64,000 bases of DNA from GCA-2711565 sp963664245. GTDB taxonomy: Bacteria; Bacteroidota; Bacteroidia; Bacteroidales; GCA-2711565. Below, piece after piece: positions 51,651-60,562 of the stretch (positions are counted from its first letter, which is position 1; each line of letters begins with the position of its first letter). The notes below the pieces were generated by a model. It was not told the DNA's origin and did no database searches. It saw nothing but the letters and a program-made list of their open reading frames with translations. Made by a program: the position numbers and the translations under genes. Location: NCBI GenBank assembly GCA_963664245.1, contig OY760934.1:2232001-2296000 (forward strand). Direction: 5' to 3'.

Positions 51651-52091
51651 TTATAAGTACTTAAAGTGCCTAAAATTATAAGTTTAAAGTTTTCTTCGTA
51701 TGGAGGTGAAAATTGCTAGTAATTCTGTTGCCTCATTCAAAAGAGTATCAATATCTTTTTCAGAACACCAGTTTAATTCCTTGATAATTTCTAACCAATA
51801 AGTTGTTTCACTTGCCTCACTTTCACTGATGGAAATTTTATTTTTAAAGTCAGCTTTACTTCTGGCTCGATTGGCTTCTCTGTAATTAGCTCCGATACTG
51901 GTCCCTGATTTAGTGACTTGATTTCTAACAACTTTTTTCTCAACAGTATTTGAAAGAGATGACGATAATTTAATTATGTTAATTGCAAATTGCTTTGTTC
52001 GTTTTTCTAGTATCTGACCAAATTCTTTATTTTCCATAATTTATATTTTAAAAAATAACTTTCAATTTTAGTCACTTTGAACTTATAACTT
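51651..52091. repeat. Inverted arms around four-helix-bundle gene (element D)
   Basis: Left arm 51651-51690 consists of TAAGTACTTAAAGTGCC, TAAAATTATAAG and TTTAAAGTT words. Right arm 52057-52091 carries their reverse complements. AAGTGCCTAAAATT (51664-51677) against AATTTTAGTCACTT (52064-52077) differs at one position of 14. The left arm shares 20 identical bases with the gene-less arm at 43947-43966. Confidence 0.6.
51684..52037 (-). CDS. Four-helix-bundle protein (second IVP-like subfamily)
   Basis: The 117-residue helical protein carries VRNQVTKSGTSIGANYREAN (about residues 37-56) followed by RARSKADFKNKISISESEASET. This is the SIGANYREA branch of the family, distinct from the IAEG branch at 278-649 and 14791-15165. 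It sits between the comF-like gene and the ABC ATPase gene, with its stop inside the left inverted arm. Function unknown; relatives are encoded in 23S rRNA intervening sequences. Confidence 0.85.
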   Translation of the reverse strand: MENKEFGQILEKRTKQFAINIIKLSSSLSNTVEKKVVRNQVTKSGTSIGANYREANRARSKADFKNKISISESEASETTYWLEIIKELNWCSEKDIDTLLNEATELLAIFTSIRRKL

Positions 52092-52166
52092 TTTCAATAT
52101 TTGACTTATCATTCTAAGTGCTTTTTTCTTTTATTCCTAAAATCGAAAAATGTCACCCAGAAATGG

Positions 52167-52174
52167 TAATTTTG
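52167..52174 (+). promoter_or_regulatory. -7 box for the ABC ATPase gene
   Basis: TAATTTTG fits TAnnTTTG and lies only 10 bases before the ATG at 52185, implying a very short leader. Confidence 0.4.
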
Positions 52175-52184
52175 ATTCTGGCTT

Positions 52185-53918
52185 ATGAAAAAACAAATCG
52201 TCTTAAAAATTGAAAATTTAAGTATTGAGTTTCCGGTCGAAAAAGGACGATTGAAAGCTGTTGATTCAATTAGTTTTGAAGTTACCCGTGGTGAAACTTT
52301 AGGTATTGTTGGCGAATCCGGTTCGGGAAAATCGGTTAGTGCACTTTCAATTATGCGGCTGATTGATGTCCCGGGAAAAGCTTCGGCTGAAAAAATACTT
52401 TTCAATGAAGGTGAGAATTGGGTTGATTTAAATAAACTCCGGGAAAATGAACTTCGAAAATACCGGGGGAAAAGAATTTCCATGATTTTTCAGGAACCCA
52501 TGACTTCATTGAACCCCGTAATAACTTGCGGAAAACAAATTACCGAAGCCATTATTCTTCACCAAAAAGTATCGAAAAAAAAGGCCAAGAAAAAAACCAT
52601 CGAGCTTTTTAAAGAAGTACTTCTCCCCCGCCCCGAACACATTTTCAAATCCTATCCCCACCAGTTGTCGGGCGGACAAAAACAGCGCGTAATGATCGCC
52701 ATGGCCTTGTCTTCCCAGCCCAATATTTTAATTGCCGATGAACCTTCAACGGCTCTGGATGTAACGGTTCAAAAATCCATTTTGGATCTTTTAAAATCCC
52801 TCCAGAAAAAATACCAAATGAGCATTATTTTCATTACACACGATTTGGGAGTTATTGCCGAAATTGCCCAGCGTGTTATTGTAATGAACCAAGGAAAAAT
52901 TGTGGAAGAAAACGATATAAAATCCATTTTTTTAAATCCTAAATATCCTTACACCAAAGGCTTGATTGCCTGTCGTCCCAACCTAAACAGAAAGCAATCC
53001 AGGCTGTTGACCATTGCTGATTTTATACATGCCGACTCAGAATATTCGGTTGAACAACTCATAAAATCCATCACAGTTAAAGAAAAGGAAAGCGAAAAAC
53101 AGCTCCTTCGGAAATATGCTTCCGGTAAATCCATTTTAAAAGTTCAAAACCTGTCTACTTATTTCCCGGGCGAAAAACAATTCTTTAAAAAAGAAAAACA
53201 ATGGATTAAAGCTGTTGATGATGTCAGTTTTGAAGTTTATCCTTCCGAAACCCTCGGGTTGGTGGGCGAATCCGGTTGTGGAAAAACCACTTTGGGCCGT
53301 TCTATTATTCGTTTGGTTGAACCAACTTCGGGTTGGATTTTTTACAAAGATCAAAACATTAGTGCTTATTCCAAATCCGAATTACGGGAACTCCGGAAAG
53401 AATTCCAGATTATTTTCCAGGATCCGTATTCTTCTCTCAATCCACGAAAAACCATCGGGAGTTCGGTTTTAGAACCCATGCAGGTTTATAACCTCCACCA
53501 AAACAATAAAACCCGAAAAGAAAAAGCCGTTGAGCTGTTCGAAAAAGTTTACCTAAAGCCGGATCAATTTAACCGCTATCCCCACGAATTATCGGGCGGG
53601 CAACGTCAACGGGTATGCATTGCCCGAGCGTTGAGCCTCGAGCCTAAATTTATCATTTGTGATGAATCTGTTTCGGCTTTGGATGTTTCCATCCAGGCAC
53701 ATATTTTAAACCTGTTAAGCGAACTTAAAGAGGAATTTTTATTTACTTATATTTTTATATCTCACGATTTATCGGTGGTAAAACACATGTCGGATCGCAT
53801 GGCCGTAATGCAAAATGGCAAAATTGTAGAAATCGGCGACACCGAAAAAATATACAACCACCCAAAAGTCGAATACACAAAAAAACTGATAGATGCTGTT
53901 CCCAAAGGGATAAATTAA
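52185..53918 (+). CDS. Duplicated ABC ATPase of an oligopeptide-type importer
   Basis: The 577-residue cytoplasmic protein holds two DppD/DppF-like ATPase domains in one chain. Domain 1: Walker A GESGSGKSVS, signature LSGGQKQRVM and Walker B LIADEPSTALD. Domain 2: GESGCGKTTLGRS, LSGGQRQRVCIARAL and FIICDESVSALD. Each is followed by the short oligopeptide/nickel C-terminal extension (YPYTKGLIACRPNLNRKQSR). Such YejF-like fusions power peptide or microcin import with permeases encoded elsewhere; no permease gene is adjacent. The Asp-Glu-Ser in the second Walker B is a minor variant. Confidence 0.92.
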   Translation: MKKQIVLKIENLSIEFPVEKGRLKAVDSISFEVTRGETLGIVGESGSGKSVSALSIMRLIDVPGKASAEKILFNEGENWVDLNKLRENELRKYRGKRISMIFQEPMTSLNPVITCGKQITEAIILHQKVSKKKAKKKTIELFKEVLLPRPEHIFKSYPHQLSGGQKQRVMIAMALSSQPNILIADEPSTALDVTVQKSILDLLKSLQKKYQMSIIFITHDLGVIAEIAQRVIVMNQGKIVEENDIKSIFLNPKYPYTKGLIACRPNLNRKQSRLLTIADFIHADSEYSVEQLIKSITVKEKESEKQLLRKYASGKSILKVQNLSTYFPGEKQFFKKEKQWIKAVDDVSFEVYPSETLGLVGESGCGKTTLGRSIIRLVEPTSGWIFYKDQNISAYSKSELRELRKEFQIIFQDPYSSLNPRKTIGSSVLEPMQVYNLHQNNKTRKEKAVELFEKVYLKPDQFNRYPHELSGGQRQRVCIARALSLEPKFIICDESVSALDVSIQAHILNLLSELKEEFLFTYIFISHDLSVVKHMSDRMAVMQNGKIVEIGDTEKIYNHPKVEYTKKLIDAVPKGIN

Positions 53919-53950
53919 CTTATCTTTACAAGAATTAGTAAAAAGATTTT

Positions 53951-56113
53951 ATGAGAAGAGACTCCAAGAAGAGGAAAAAGATTAGAGGAAAAAGTACATT
54001 TACCGCCAGCATACTCAGCATTTTTGGAAAAAACCCACAACGCCCTTACAATTACAAGCAAATTGCCAGCCACCTTGGCATTAAAGATAAAGCCAGTAAA
54101 GATTTGGTAAATAAAGTTTTACATGAACTCACCGAATCGAAAGATATTGAAGAGGTTCGCCCGGGAAAATATAAACTTTCGGCCAGGAACATTGGTCGCT
54201 TTGCCAATCAGGGTTCGTACGTTACCGGAAAAGTTGATATGAAACAAACCGGAAAAGCCTATATTATTTCGGACGAGGGCGGCGACGATATTTTTATTTC
54301 AGCCAACAATACTTCGCGAGCCTTCCATGGGGATTATGTAAAAGTGCTTCTTTTTCCGCAACGCAAAGGCCGCAAACCTGAAGGACAGATTGTGGAAATT
54401 CTTGAACGAGCCAAAGAAAATTTTGTGGGAACCATAAAAATATCCCGCTATTTTGCTTTTGTAACTCCCGACAGTTCCAGCATGCATTCCGATATTTTTA
54501 TCCCGCTGGAAGAAATCAATAAAGCCAAAGATGGCGAAAAAGTCATTGCTAAAATCACTGACTGGCCCGATAATTCAAAGAACCCTTTTGGAATTGTTAC
54601 ACAGGTTTTAGGAAAGCCCGGTGATAATAATGTGGAAATGCAATCCATTTTGGCCGAATATGATTTTCCGCTTTCCTTCCCCAAACAAGTAGAAAAAGAA
54701 GCTGAAAAAATTCCGTTCAAGATTAGCCCGGAAGAAATTAAAAAACGCCGTGATTTCAGGGATGTCCTGACTTTTACTATCGATCCGGCCGATGCTAAAG
54801 ATTTTGACGATGCTCTTTCACTCAAAAAACTGGCAAACGGAAATTGGGAAGTCGGGGTACACATTGCCGATGTTTCACACTACGTAAAACCAGGATCGTT
54901 GATCGATAAAGAAGGCTTTGACCGGGCCACTTCAATTTATCTGGTCGACCGAGTTATCCCGATGTTACCAGAGGCTTTGTCAAACGGGGTTTGTTCACTC
55001 CGGGAAAAAGAAGAAAAATTGTGTTTTTCGGCCGTGTTTGAAATGAATGATGAAGCCAATGTGTTGAACTCCTGGTTTGGCAAAACAGTTATTTTCTCCG
55101 ATCGCCGGTTTAATTACGAGGAAGTTCAGGAAATTATTGAAAACGAAAAAGGTGAATTTGCCAACGAAATTTTGGTGTTGGATGCTTTGGCTAAAAAACT
55201 CAGAGCTCAACGTTATAAAAACGGCTCTATTAATTTCCGCTCAACAGATGTCCGCTTTAATTTGGATGAAAACGGTAAACCCCTTGGGGTTTACATCAAA
55301 GAACAAAAAGATTCGAACCGCCTGATTGAAGATTTTATGCTGCTTGCCAACCGGAAAGTGGCTGAATTTGTAGGAAAGAAAAAAGGAAAACAGCAAGCCA
55401 AAACATTTATTTACAGGGTACACGACGAACCCAACCCGGAAAAACTAAATACGTTTTTACAGTTTTTAAGCAAGCTGGGCTATCAAATGAAAATCAGCAC
55501 CCGGAACAGTCTGGCACAATCATTCAATTCGTTGTTTGAGGACATTAGCGGAAAAGGGGAAGAAAATATGATTGAAAGTATTGCGGTTCGAACCATGGCC
55601 AAGGCCGAATATTCCACCCAAAATATTGGGCATTATGGTTTGGCTTTTGCCCATTACTCGCATTTTACTTCTCCCATTCGTCGCTATCCCGATTTAATGA
55701 CCCACCGTTTACTTGAACGTTATCTTGAAAGCGGTTCTTCGGTAGACCAGGAAGAATATGAAAAAAAATGTGTGCATTGTTCGGAGATGGAACGCAAAGC
55801 CGAGGCTGCCGAACGCGAATCGGTAAAATACAAACAAGCTGAATTTATGCTGGATAAAGTGGGTCAACAATTCTGGGGCGTAATTTCAGGAGTGAGTAAG
55901 TGGGGCCTTTATGTTGAAATTGACGATAATAAATGCGAAGGAATGGTTCGCCTGAAAGATATGCAGGATGATTTTTATTATTTAGATGATGAAAATTACC
56001 AAGTAATTGGCCAGCGCTACGGTACCCAATATAAATTAGGCGACAAGGTTCGCATTATCGTAAAACGCATTGATATAGGAAAAAAACAAATGGATTTTGA
56101 GTTGGTTAATTAA
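53951..56113 (+). CDS. rnr: Ribonuclease R
   Basis: RNase R degrades structured RNA from the 3' end. The 720-residue protein has a basic N-terminus and winged-helix domain (residues 1-80), cold-shock domains (about 85-235) and the RNB catalytic domain. The RNB domain carries FTIDPADAKDFDDALSL (metal-binding Asp cluster) and SPIRRYPDLMTHRLL. A C-terminal S1 domain (WGVISGVSKWGLYVEI) follows. Full length. It follows the ABC ATPase gene after 32 bases and ends with an 8-base convergent overlap. Confidence 0.96.
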   Translation: MRRDSKKRKKIRGKSTFTASILSIFGKNPQRPYNYKQIASHLGIKDKASKDLVNKVLHELTESKDIEEVRPGKYKLSARNIGRFANQGSYVTGKVDMKQTGKAYIISDEGGDDIFISANNTSRAFHGDYVKVLLFPQRKGRKPEGQIVEILERAKENFVGTIKISRYFAFVTPDSSSMHSDIFIPLEEINKAKDGEKVIAKITDWPDNSKNPFGIVTQVLGKPGDNNVEMQSILAEYDFPLSFPKQVEKEAEKIPFKISPEEIKKRRDFRDVLTFTIDPADAKDFDDALSLKKLANGNWEVGVHIADVSHYVKPGSLIDKEGFDRATSIYLVDRVIPMLPEALSNGVCSLREKEEKLCFSAVFEMNDEANVLNSWFGKTVIFSDRRFNYEEVQEIIENEKGEFANEILVLDALAKKLRAQRYKNGSINFRSTDVRFNLDENGKPLGVYIKEQKDSNRLIEDFMLLANRKVAEFVGKKKGKQQAKTFIYRVHDEPNPEKLNTFLQFLSKLGYQMKISTRNSLAQSFNSLFEDISGKGEENMIESIAVRTMAKAEYSTQNIGHYGLAFAHYSHFTSPIRRYPDLMTHRLLERYLESGSSVDQEEYEKKCVHCSEMERKAEAAERESVKYKQAEFMLDKVGQQFWGVISGVSKWGLYVEIDDNKCEGMVRLKDMQDDFYYLDDENYQVIGQRYGTQYKLGDKVRIIVKRIDIGKKQMDFELVN

Positions 56114-56633
56114 GACTTTCAGCTTGTTTTTCTAATTTAGAATTCAAATCCTCTATTGATTTTAATTCATGGTTTGTTTTATGAAATCTTAAAATAACCG
56201 AATTTTTTTCATTTATAAATTTAAAACTTATAACATTCGGTTCATATTGCGAATCAACATCACATTCAATTACATAATTTTCGATTTCTTTTACAAAAAC
56301 TTCCTTAATAAATTCTCTTTTAGAATTTCTATTCTTATACACTTTTTTGAATCCAATCTTTTGAAGTTCATTAAATGGATAATGGTTTAATATTTTGTTT
56401 TGATTATGAATTTCATATTTCCATTTAATAAAGCCAATAAATATTGCTAATAAAGGAAATAAGAAAAAAGTAATAACGAATATTTTTAAAAGCAAAATTT
56501 TGTCCGGAACTTCATTAGTAATAAAATAATTAACTATAATTAGTAAAATTGCTAACAAACTAACGATTAAAGAAATATTTTTAAACGTATTAAAAAGAAC
56601 CTTTTTATGATCTCGGAAAAAATGAATTTTCAT
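56106..56633 (-). CDS. Two-helix membrane protein of unknown function
   Basis: The 175-residue protein has two hydrophobic helices (about residues 20-40 and 47-70) and a Lys-rich cytoplasmic domain of alternating strands and helices. I do not recognise a family. Its start codon overlaps the stop of the small gene upstream (TAATG at 56635-56631), so the two are probably co-translated. Confidence 0.65.
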   Translation of the reverse strand: MKIHFFRDHKKVLFNTFKNISLIVSLLAILLIIVNYFITNEVPDKILLLKIFVITFFLFPLLAIFIGFIKWKYEIHNQNKILNHYPFNELQKIGFKKVYKNRNSKREFIKEVFVKEIENYVIECDVDSQYEPNVISFKFINEKNSVILRFHKTNHELKSIEDLNSKLEKQAESLN

Positions 56634-56809
56634 TAGTTTATTTTAGGATTATATTTTGTTATAAAATACCCAATCACCGGGCTTAAAAGCATGCACCAGA
56701 AAAACGACCACTCCTCTCCAATTTTTCTTTTTTTACCAAGGGTTTCGGAAATTCCAAGAGCTAGAAAATACCAAACAAAAAAGCCCATTACAATTAAAGT
56801 GTTAATCAT
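56633..56809 (-). CDS. Small membrane protein, 58 residues
   Basis: A 58-codon frame from the ATG at 56809 has an N-terminal membrane helix (TLIVMGFFVWYFLALGI), a conserved-looking turn (LGKKRKIGEEWSFFWCM) and a second helix (LLSPVIGYFITK). Small proteins with the K-x-R-x-IG...W..F.....SP.IG pattern recur in Bacteroidota. Its stop overlaps the next start, suggesting translational coupling with the gene at 56106-56633. Function unknown. Confidence 0.65.
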   Translation of the reverse strand: MINTLIVMGFFVWYFLALGISETLGKKRKIGEEWSFFWCMLLSPVIGYFITKYNPKIN

Positions 56810-56822
56810 CGCTCATTAAATT

Positions 56823-57374
56823 TTAATAATAAAACAGTATTAAAAATATAACCGGAATTAAAATCCCTATGGCCGTTAACCAGGCACCGCGGCGGGTAAT
56901 TCCTTTTTTTCCTCTGGCAATAAACAAACCACTGATCGCCAAAATCATCAATGCAATGCAAAAAATATCGGAAAACCATGTCCAGTAAATATGCGGGTTG
57001 TAGTGGAGGTAATTCATCGGTTTAAAAATCGGGCGTTTTTTACTGAGCTCTAACCAGGCATAGCCATCGGTTAAATTAATGCTTAGCGAACCGTCTTTTA
57101 AAAATACTTTTAACTCTGTTTCGCTAGGTTTATAATGGTTACGATACGAACTGTTTACATCGTGTTCATCTAATAATTCTTTAATCCTTTCTTTGGTTAA
57201 AGGCTGACTGATATCAACCGTAAACTCATCGGTTGTGACAATAAAGTTCGGGTTCCAGTCTTTAACATGATTAATGGCAATGCCCGATAAAGCATAGATG
57301 ATTGTCATCGCGAAAAAGAAATAACCCAAATCACGATGAATGGCCCGGTTCCATTTTCTCCATTTAAGTTCCAT
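56823..57374 (-). CDS. PepSY-associated membrane protein
   Basis: The ~183-residue protein has the PepSY-TM layout: KWNRAIHRDLGYFFFAMTII (first helix with conserved His), a periplasmic PepSY-like stretch (about residues 55-115), then HYNPHIYWTWFSDIFCIALM and a final helix pair. Related proteins occur with iron reduction or siderophore systems, but no such gene is adjacent. The ATG at 57374 is preferred: the longer frame to 57398 begins inside the terminator hairpin of the upstream lipoprotein gene. Confidence 0.8.
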   Translation of the reverse strand: MELKWRKWNRAIHRDLGYFFFAMTIIYALSGIAINHVKDWNPNFIVTTDEFTVDISQPLTKERIKELLDEHDVNSSYRNHYKPSETELKVFLKDGSLSINLTDGYAWLELSKKRPIFKPMNYLHYNPHIYWTWFSDIFCIALMILAISGLFIARGKKGITRRGAWLTAIGILIPVIFLILFYY

Positions 57375-57386
57375 ATTTAACAAGAT

Positions 57387-57414
57387 AAAAAACGCCATCC
57401 AAAAATGAATGGCG
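57387..57414 (-). terminator. Intrinsic terminator after the OB-fold lipoprotein gene
   Basis: On the minus strand CGCCAT (57414-57409), loop TCATTTTTGG, ATGGCG (57398-57393), then six T. It rules out the ATG at 57398 as a start for the next gene. Confidence 0.85.
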
Positions 57415-57435
57415 CTTATTCATAATTATTTACAT

Positions 57436-58008
57436 TTATTTTTCTTCGGTAACAATTTCATATTTTTCACACACAACAGAATAGAAAGAAAGATGGTCTT
57501 TTCCGCTTTCGGCTAATTGTTTGCGGTAACTTTCTATGCTTTGTTTATCACCAGTATGATCTCCTTGATCGGCTTTTTCTCCTTTTTCTCCATGGGCGTG
57601 TTCTTCGCCTTCGATATGTTCTTTTTCAACATCTTCAGCAATTTCTTTTTCCCAATCCTGAAGATAAGCTTCATCAATTCTTAATTCTTCTACAATACCA
57701 ATTACTTTAAGGGTCATTCCTTCCAAATCGGTATTAAAAGCAGCCATATTTTCACCGGCAATAACTTTAATTCTTTCTTCGTTTTCGCCATAAACCAAAA
57801 ACAATTTTTGGCCCCCATGTTTACATACATGCGAAACAATGCCGGATATTTCTATTTTTTTACCAACAAAAGTATCTGTATTTTTTACAAAATCGGCAAA
57901 TTCAACCTTGATGGTTTTTACTTCGTTTGATTCGGCTTTTTTCTCGGTTTTTAAATTACAGGCCGCAGCAATAGCCACAACTGTAAATAAAATAAATAAT
58001 TTTTTCAT
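57436..58008 (-). CDS. Lipoprotein with OB-fold domain
   Basis: The 190-residue protein has a lipobox AAAC (C17) and an OB-like domain (about residues 30-110: FVGKKIEISGIVSHVCKHGG, KLFLVYGENEERIKVIAG, TLKVIGIVEELRIDE). The HVCKHGG motif with Cys and His could bind a metal. A His/Glu-rich linker (HIEGEEHAHGEKGEK, about 130-144) follows. The role is unknown; metal handling is a guess from the His/Cys content. Followed by a clear terminator. Confidence 0.7.
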   Translation of the reverse strand: MKKLFILFTVVAIAAACNLKTEKKAESNEVKTIKVEFADFVKNTDTFVGKKIEISGIVSHVCKHGGQKLFLVYGENEERIKVIAGENMAAFNTDLEGMTLKVIGIVEELRIDEAYLQDWEKEIAEDVEKEHIEGEEHAHGEKGEKADQGDHTGDKQSIESYRKQLAESGKDHLSFYSVVCEKYEIVTEEK

Positions 58009-58023
58009 GAATATCTGCTATGG

Positions 58024-58563
58024 TTAATAATTGTTATCTACTGTTCTTCCTTCAGCAACACGTTTTGTAAACCTGGAAATATAATTTTGGTCTTTTCGAA
58101 CCCATAACCTGGCTTTATCAGATCCGGGTAAAATTACATATTCTGCTGTATCGTATTTTATAACACGTAATTTTTTCGGATCGTTATTTATAAACAACTG
58201 GTAATATTTCCCGTTATTTCCCGGAATAAATTTTAATAATTTATTGTTCCCGTCTTCAAAAGACATCATCATAAAACCATTATCCATAAACTCGCAGGTT
58301 CCCGGGGTATTTTTTTTGATTATAACTTCATCAATAAGTTTACCGTCTTCAAAACGAATCTTTCCTTCGTTTACTTCGGCGGTATCGTGTGGTAATACTC
58401 TTTTCATTACAATTTTCTTCGATAAATAAAATTGTATATGATTAACGCTTAACTCTTTTTCAACCACTTTAGCATTTAATTCGCTGGTGTAATATATTTT
58501 ATTAGAACAAGCGGTTAAAATTGCTATCCCTATAATAAGAAGTATTAACCTTAGTTTTTGCAT
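58024..58563 (-). CDS. Lipoprotein of unknown function
   Basis: The 179-residue protein has a signal peptide with lipobox LTAC (C19). The mature part is predicted mostly beta-strand (VNHIQFYLSKKIVMKR, then CEFMDNGFMMMSFEDG and YVILPGSDKARLWVRKD). I do not recognise a named family. It lies 15 bases upstream of the OB-fold lipoprotein gene on the same strand, so the two may be co-transcribed. Confidence 0.65.
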   Translation of the reverse strand: MQKLRLILLIIGIAILTACSNKIYYTSELNAKVVEKELSVNHIQFYLSKKIVMKRVLPHDTAEVNEGKIRFEDGKLIDEVIIKKNTPGTCEFMDNGFMMMSFEDGNNKLLKFIPGNNGKYYQLFINNDPKKLRVIKYDTAEYVILPGSDKARLWVRKDQNYISRFTKRVAEGRTVDNNY

Positions 58564-58600
58564 AATGTAAATTTAAAAATTAAAATCATCAAAATCCTAA

Positions 58601-59575
58601 TTATTTAATGATTTTCAATTTCTTTGAGATATCGAGCATTTTAAGAATAGGTGCTTTTGCTTTTTCTATCACTTCTTCCGATAATTTTATTTCCGGTGTT
58701 TCGTTTTTTAAACAAGCGTATAATTTCGATAGCGTATTTAATTTCATGTACGGACAATCGTTGCAAGAACAGGTTTCGTCTGTAGGTACAATAATAAATT
58801 CTTTCTCCGGAGAATCTTTTTGCATTTGATGCAAAATACCGCTTTCGGTTGCTACAATATATCTTTTAGAATTGTCTTTTTTAGTAAAATTCAGCATGGC
58901 ATTGGTTGAACCGATAAAATCAGCCAATTCCAAAACCGGGGCTTTACATTCGGGATGGGCAATTAATTTGGCATCCGGATTTTCAGCTTTTAAGTTAATA
59001 ATAGCTTCGGTAGAAAGAATATCATGAACTTCACAAGTTCCGTTCCATAACACCATATTTCTTCCTGATATACTGTTAATATATCCACCCAAATTTTTAT
59101 CTGGAGCAAAAATTATTTTTTCATCTTTCGGTAAAGAACCCACAATTTCTTTTGCATTTCCGGAAGTACAAATAATATCCGACATGGTTTTTATAGCCGC
59201 CGAACAATTGATGTATGATATAACGGTGTGATCGGGATATTGCTCTTTAAATTTTTTAAAATCATCGGGCGGACAAGAATCGGCCAGCGAACATCCGGCT
59301 TCCAAATCAGGTAAAACTACTTTTATATCGGGATTTAAAATCTTGGCTGTTTCGGCCATGAAATGTACCCCGGCAAAAACAATTATTTTTGCATTTGATT
59401 GTTCTGCTTTTTGTGCAAGTCCCAAACTGTCGCCAACATAATCGGCTATGTCTTGTATCTCCGGAACCTGGTAATAGTGCGCTAAAATAATTGCATCTTT
59501 CTCATTACGCAGCTGGTTTATTTTTTCAATGAGCTCCTGATTTGATGCAAATGTAGCTTTTTCTCCCGAATTCAT
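58601..59575 (-). CDS. nadA: Quinolinate synthase
   Basis: NadA condenses iminoaspartate with dihydroxyacetone phosphate to quinolinate, the precursor of NAD. The 324-residue protein has ILAHYYQVPEIQDIADYVGDS near residue 31 and the cluster cysteines in AGCSLADSCPP, NGTCEVHD and DETCSCNDCPYMKL, consistent with one oxygen-sensitive 4Fe-4S. No nadB or nadC is adjacent. An AAAAGGG ribosome site precedes the ATG. A 528-base AT-rich spacer lies upstream. Confidence 0.95.
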   Translation of the reverse strand: MNSGEKATFASNQELIEKINQLRNEKDAIILAHYYQVPEIQDIADYVGDSLGLAQKAEQSNAKIIVFAGVHFMAETAKILNPDIKVVLPDLEAGCSLADSCPPDDFKKFKEQYPDHTVISYINCSAAIKTMSDIICTSGNAKEIVGSLPKDEKIIFAPDKNLGGYINSISGRNMVLWNGTCEVHDILSTEAIINLKAENPDAKLIAHPECKAPVLELADFIGSTNAMLNFTKKDNSKRYIVATESGILHQMQKDSPEKEFIIVPTDETCSCNDCPYMKLNTLSKLYACLKNETPEIKLSEEVIEKAKAPILKMLDISKKLKIIK

Positions 59576-60103
59576 ATTTTACCCTTTTTAGATATTATAT
59601 TATATATATTATTTTTTTAAAATTTATTATTGTTATATAATATCCTGTTAATATCTACAATAACTTTTTAACCGTTTTCTTGACTTTTTATTTTTTACAA
59701 TTTAATTAACAACTTTGTTAATAATGTTATTTAGTATTTAATTGAAAACGATGTGTTTTTATACTTATGAACAAAATTACGATTTTGATTTCTGTTAATA
59801 AAATACAATTTTATTTTTTAATTTTTTTGTTGATTTATGTTTGATATTTTGTGGAAAGTAAGGATAATTGTTCAAATACAATTTCAGTTATTAACACTTT
59901 GTTCAAAAGCCTTAATTTATTATACATTTTATAACACTAAATAAATTAAATGAACAACCAGTCTGTTAATAAAATATTGTAATGAAAATGAAGGTATTAT
60001 ATTTTTGTAATTTTTTATTGAAAATATGAAATCCTTAATTAAGAAGCTATTGATATAAGCAGCAAAAATTTTGAGTATTTTTGCAATATAAAAATTATTA
60101 ACA
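59576..60103. other. AT-rich divergent spacer with repeated TTATTAACA boxes
   Basis: No credible gene is seen in these 528 bases. The 9-mer TGTTAATAA or its complement TTATTAACA occurs exactly at 59716-59724, 59793-59801, 59888-59896, 59964-59972 and 60095-60103, with a near copy at 59646-59654. Two of them lie in a longer direct repeat, TCTGTTAATAAAATA. The last copy abuts the rpiB start codon. They could be operator sites or, less likely, DnaA-box-like sites. Confidence 0.5.
60076..60083 (+). promoter_or_regulatory. -7 box for rpiB
   Basis: TATTTTTG fits TAnnTTTG, 21 bases before the rpiB ATG; a TTG lies at 60050-60052. Confidence 0.55.
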
Positions 60104-60556
60104 ATGCTCGAAAAACAAAAAATCATTCCTATTTCAAGCGATCATGGTGGATTTGAAATGAAAGAATTTATTAAAAATGAACTTGAAAAATCAGGATATA
60201 AAATCAAGGATTTTGGAACTTTTAATGAAGATAGTGTTGATTACTCTGATTTTATTCACCCTTTAGCATCAGCTGTTAATAAAGGAGAATATGAATTAGG
60301 GATTATTTTATGTGGCAGTGGTAATGGTGCTCAAATGACTGCCAATAAATACAAAAACGTCAGAGCTGGATTATGTTGGAATGTTGAACAGGCTAAACTA
60401 ACCCGTTTACATAACAATGCCAATATTTTATCATTGCCCGGAAGATTTATTAGTTTAGATGAAGGATTAACTATTGCTAAAACTTTTCTGTCGACCGAAT
60501 TTGAAGGCGGACGACATATTAAAAGGGTTGAAAAGATTTCTCAAACTTTAAAATAA
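60104..60556 (+). CDS. rpiB: Ribose-5-phosphate isomerase B
   Basis: RpiB interconverts ribose 5-phosphate and ribulose 5-phosphate in the pentose phosphate pathway. The 150-residue protein has ISSDHGGFEMKEFI, DFGTFNEDSVDYSDF and the phosphate/active-site loop LCGSGNGAQMTANKYKNVRAG, then HNNANILSLPGRFIS. Length is normal. It is followed after 6 bases by lutB, an unusual pairing. Control by the TTATTAACA boxes upstream is possible but unproven. Confidence 0.95.
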   Translation: MLEKQKIIPISSDHGGFEMKEFIKNELEKSGYKIKDFGTFNEDSVDYSDFIHPLASAVNKGEYELGIILCGSGNGAQMTANKYKNVRAGLCWNVEQAKLTRLHNNANILSLPGRFISLDEGLTIAKTFLSTEFEGGRHIKRVEKISQTLK

Positions 60557-60562
60557 AAGCTG

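Noticed and set aside
57375..57398. Longer N-terminus for the PepSY-type protein
   Set aside because: That ATG is part of the terminator hairpin of the upstream gene.
59768..59845. Short 25-codon ATG frame in the nadA-rpiB spacer
   Set aside because: Very hydrophobic and AT-driven, with no ribosome site, promoter or recognisable pattern.
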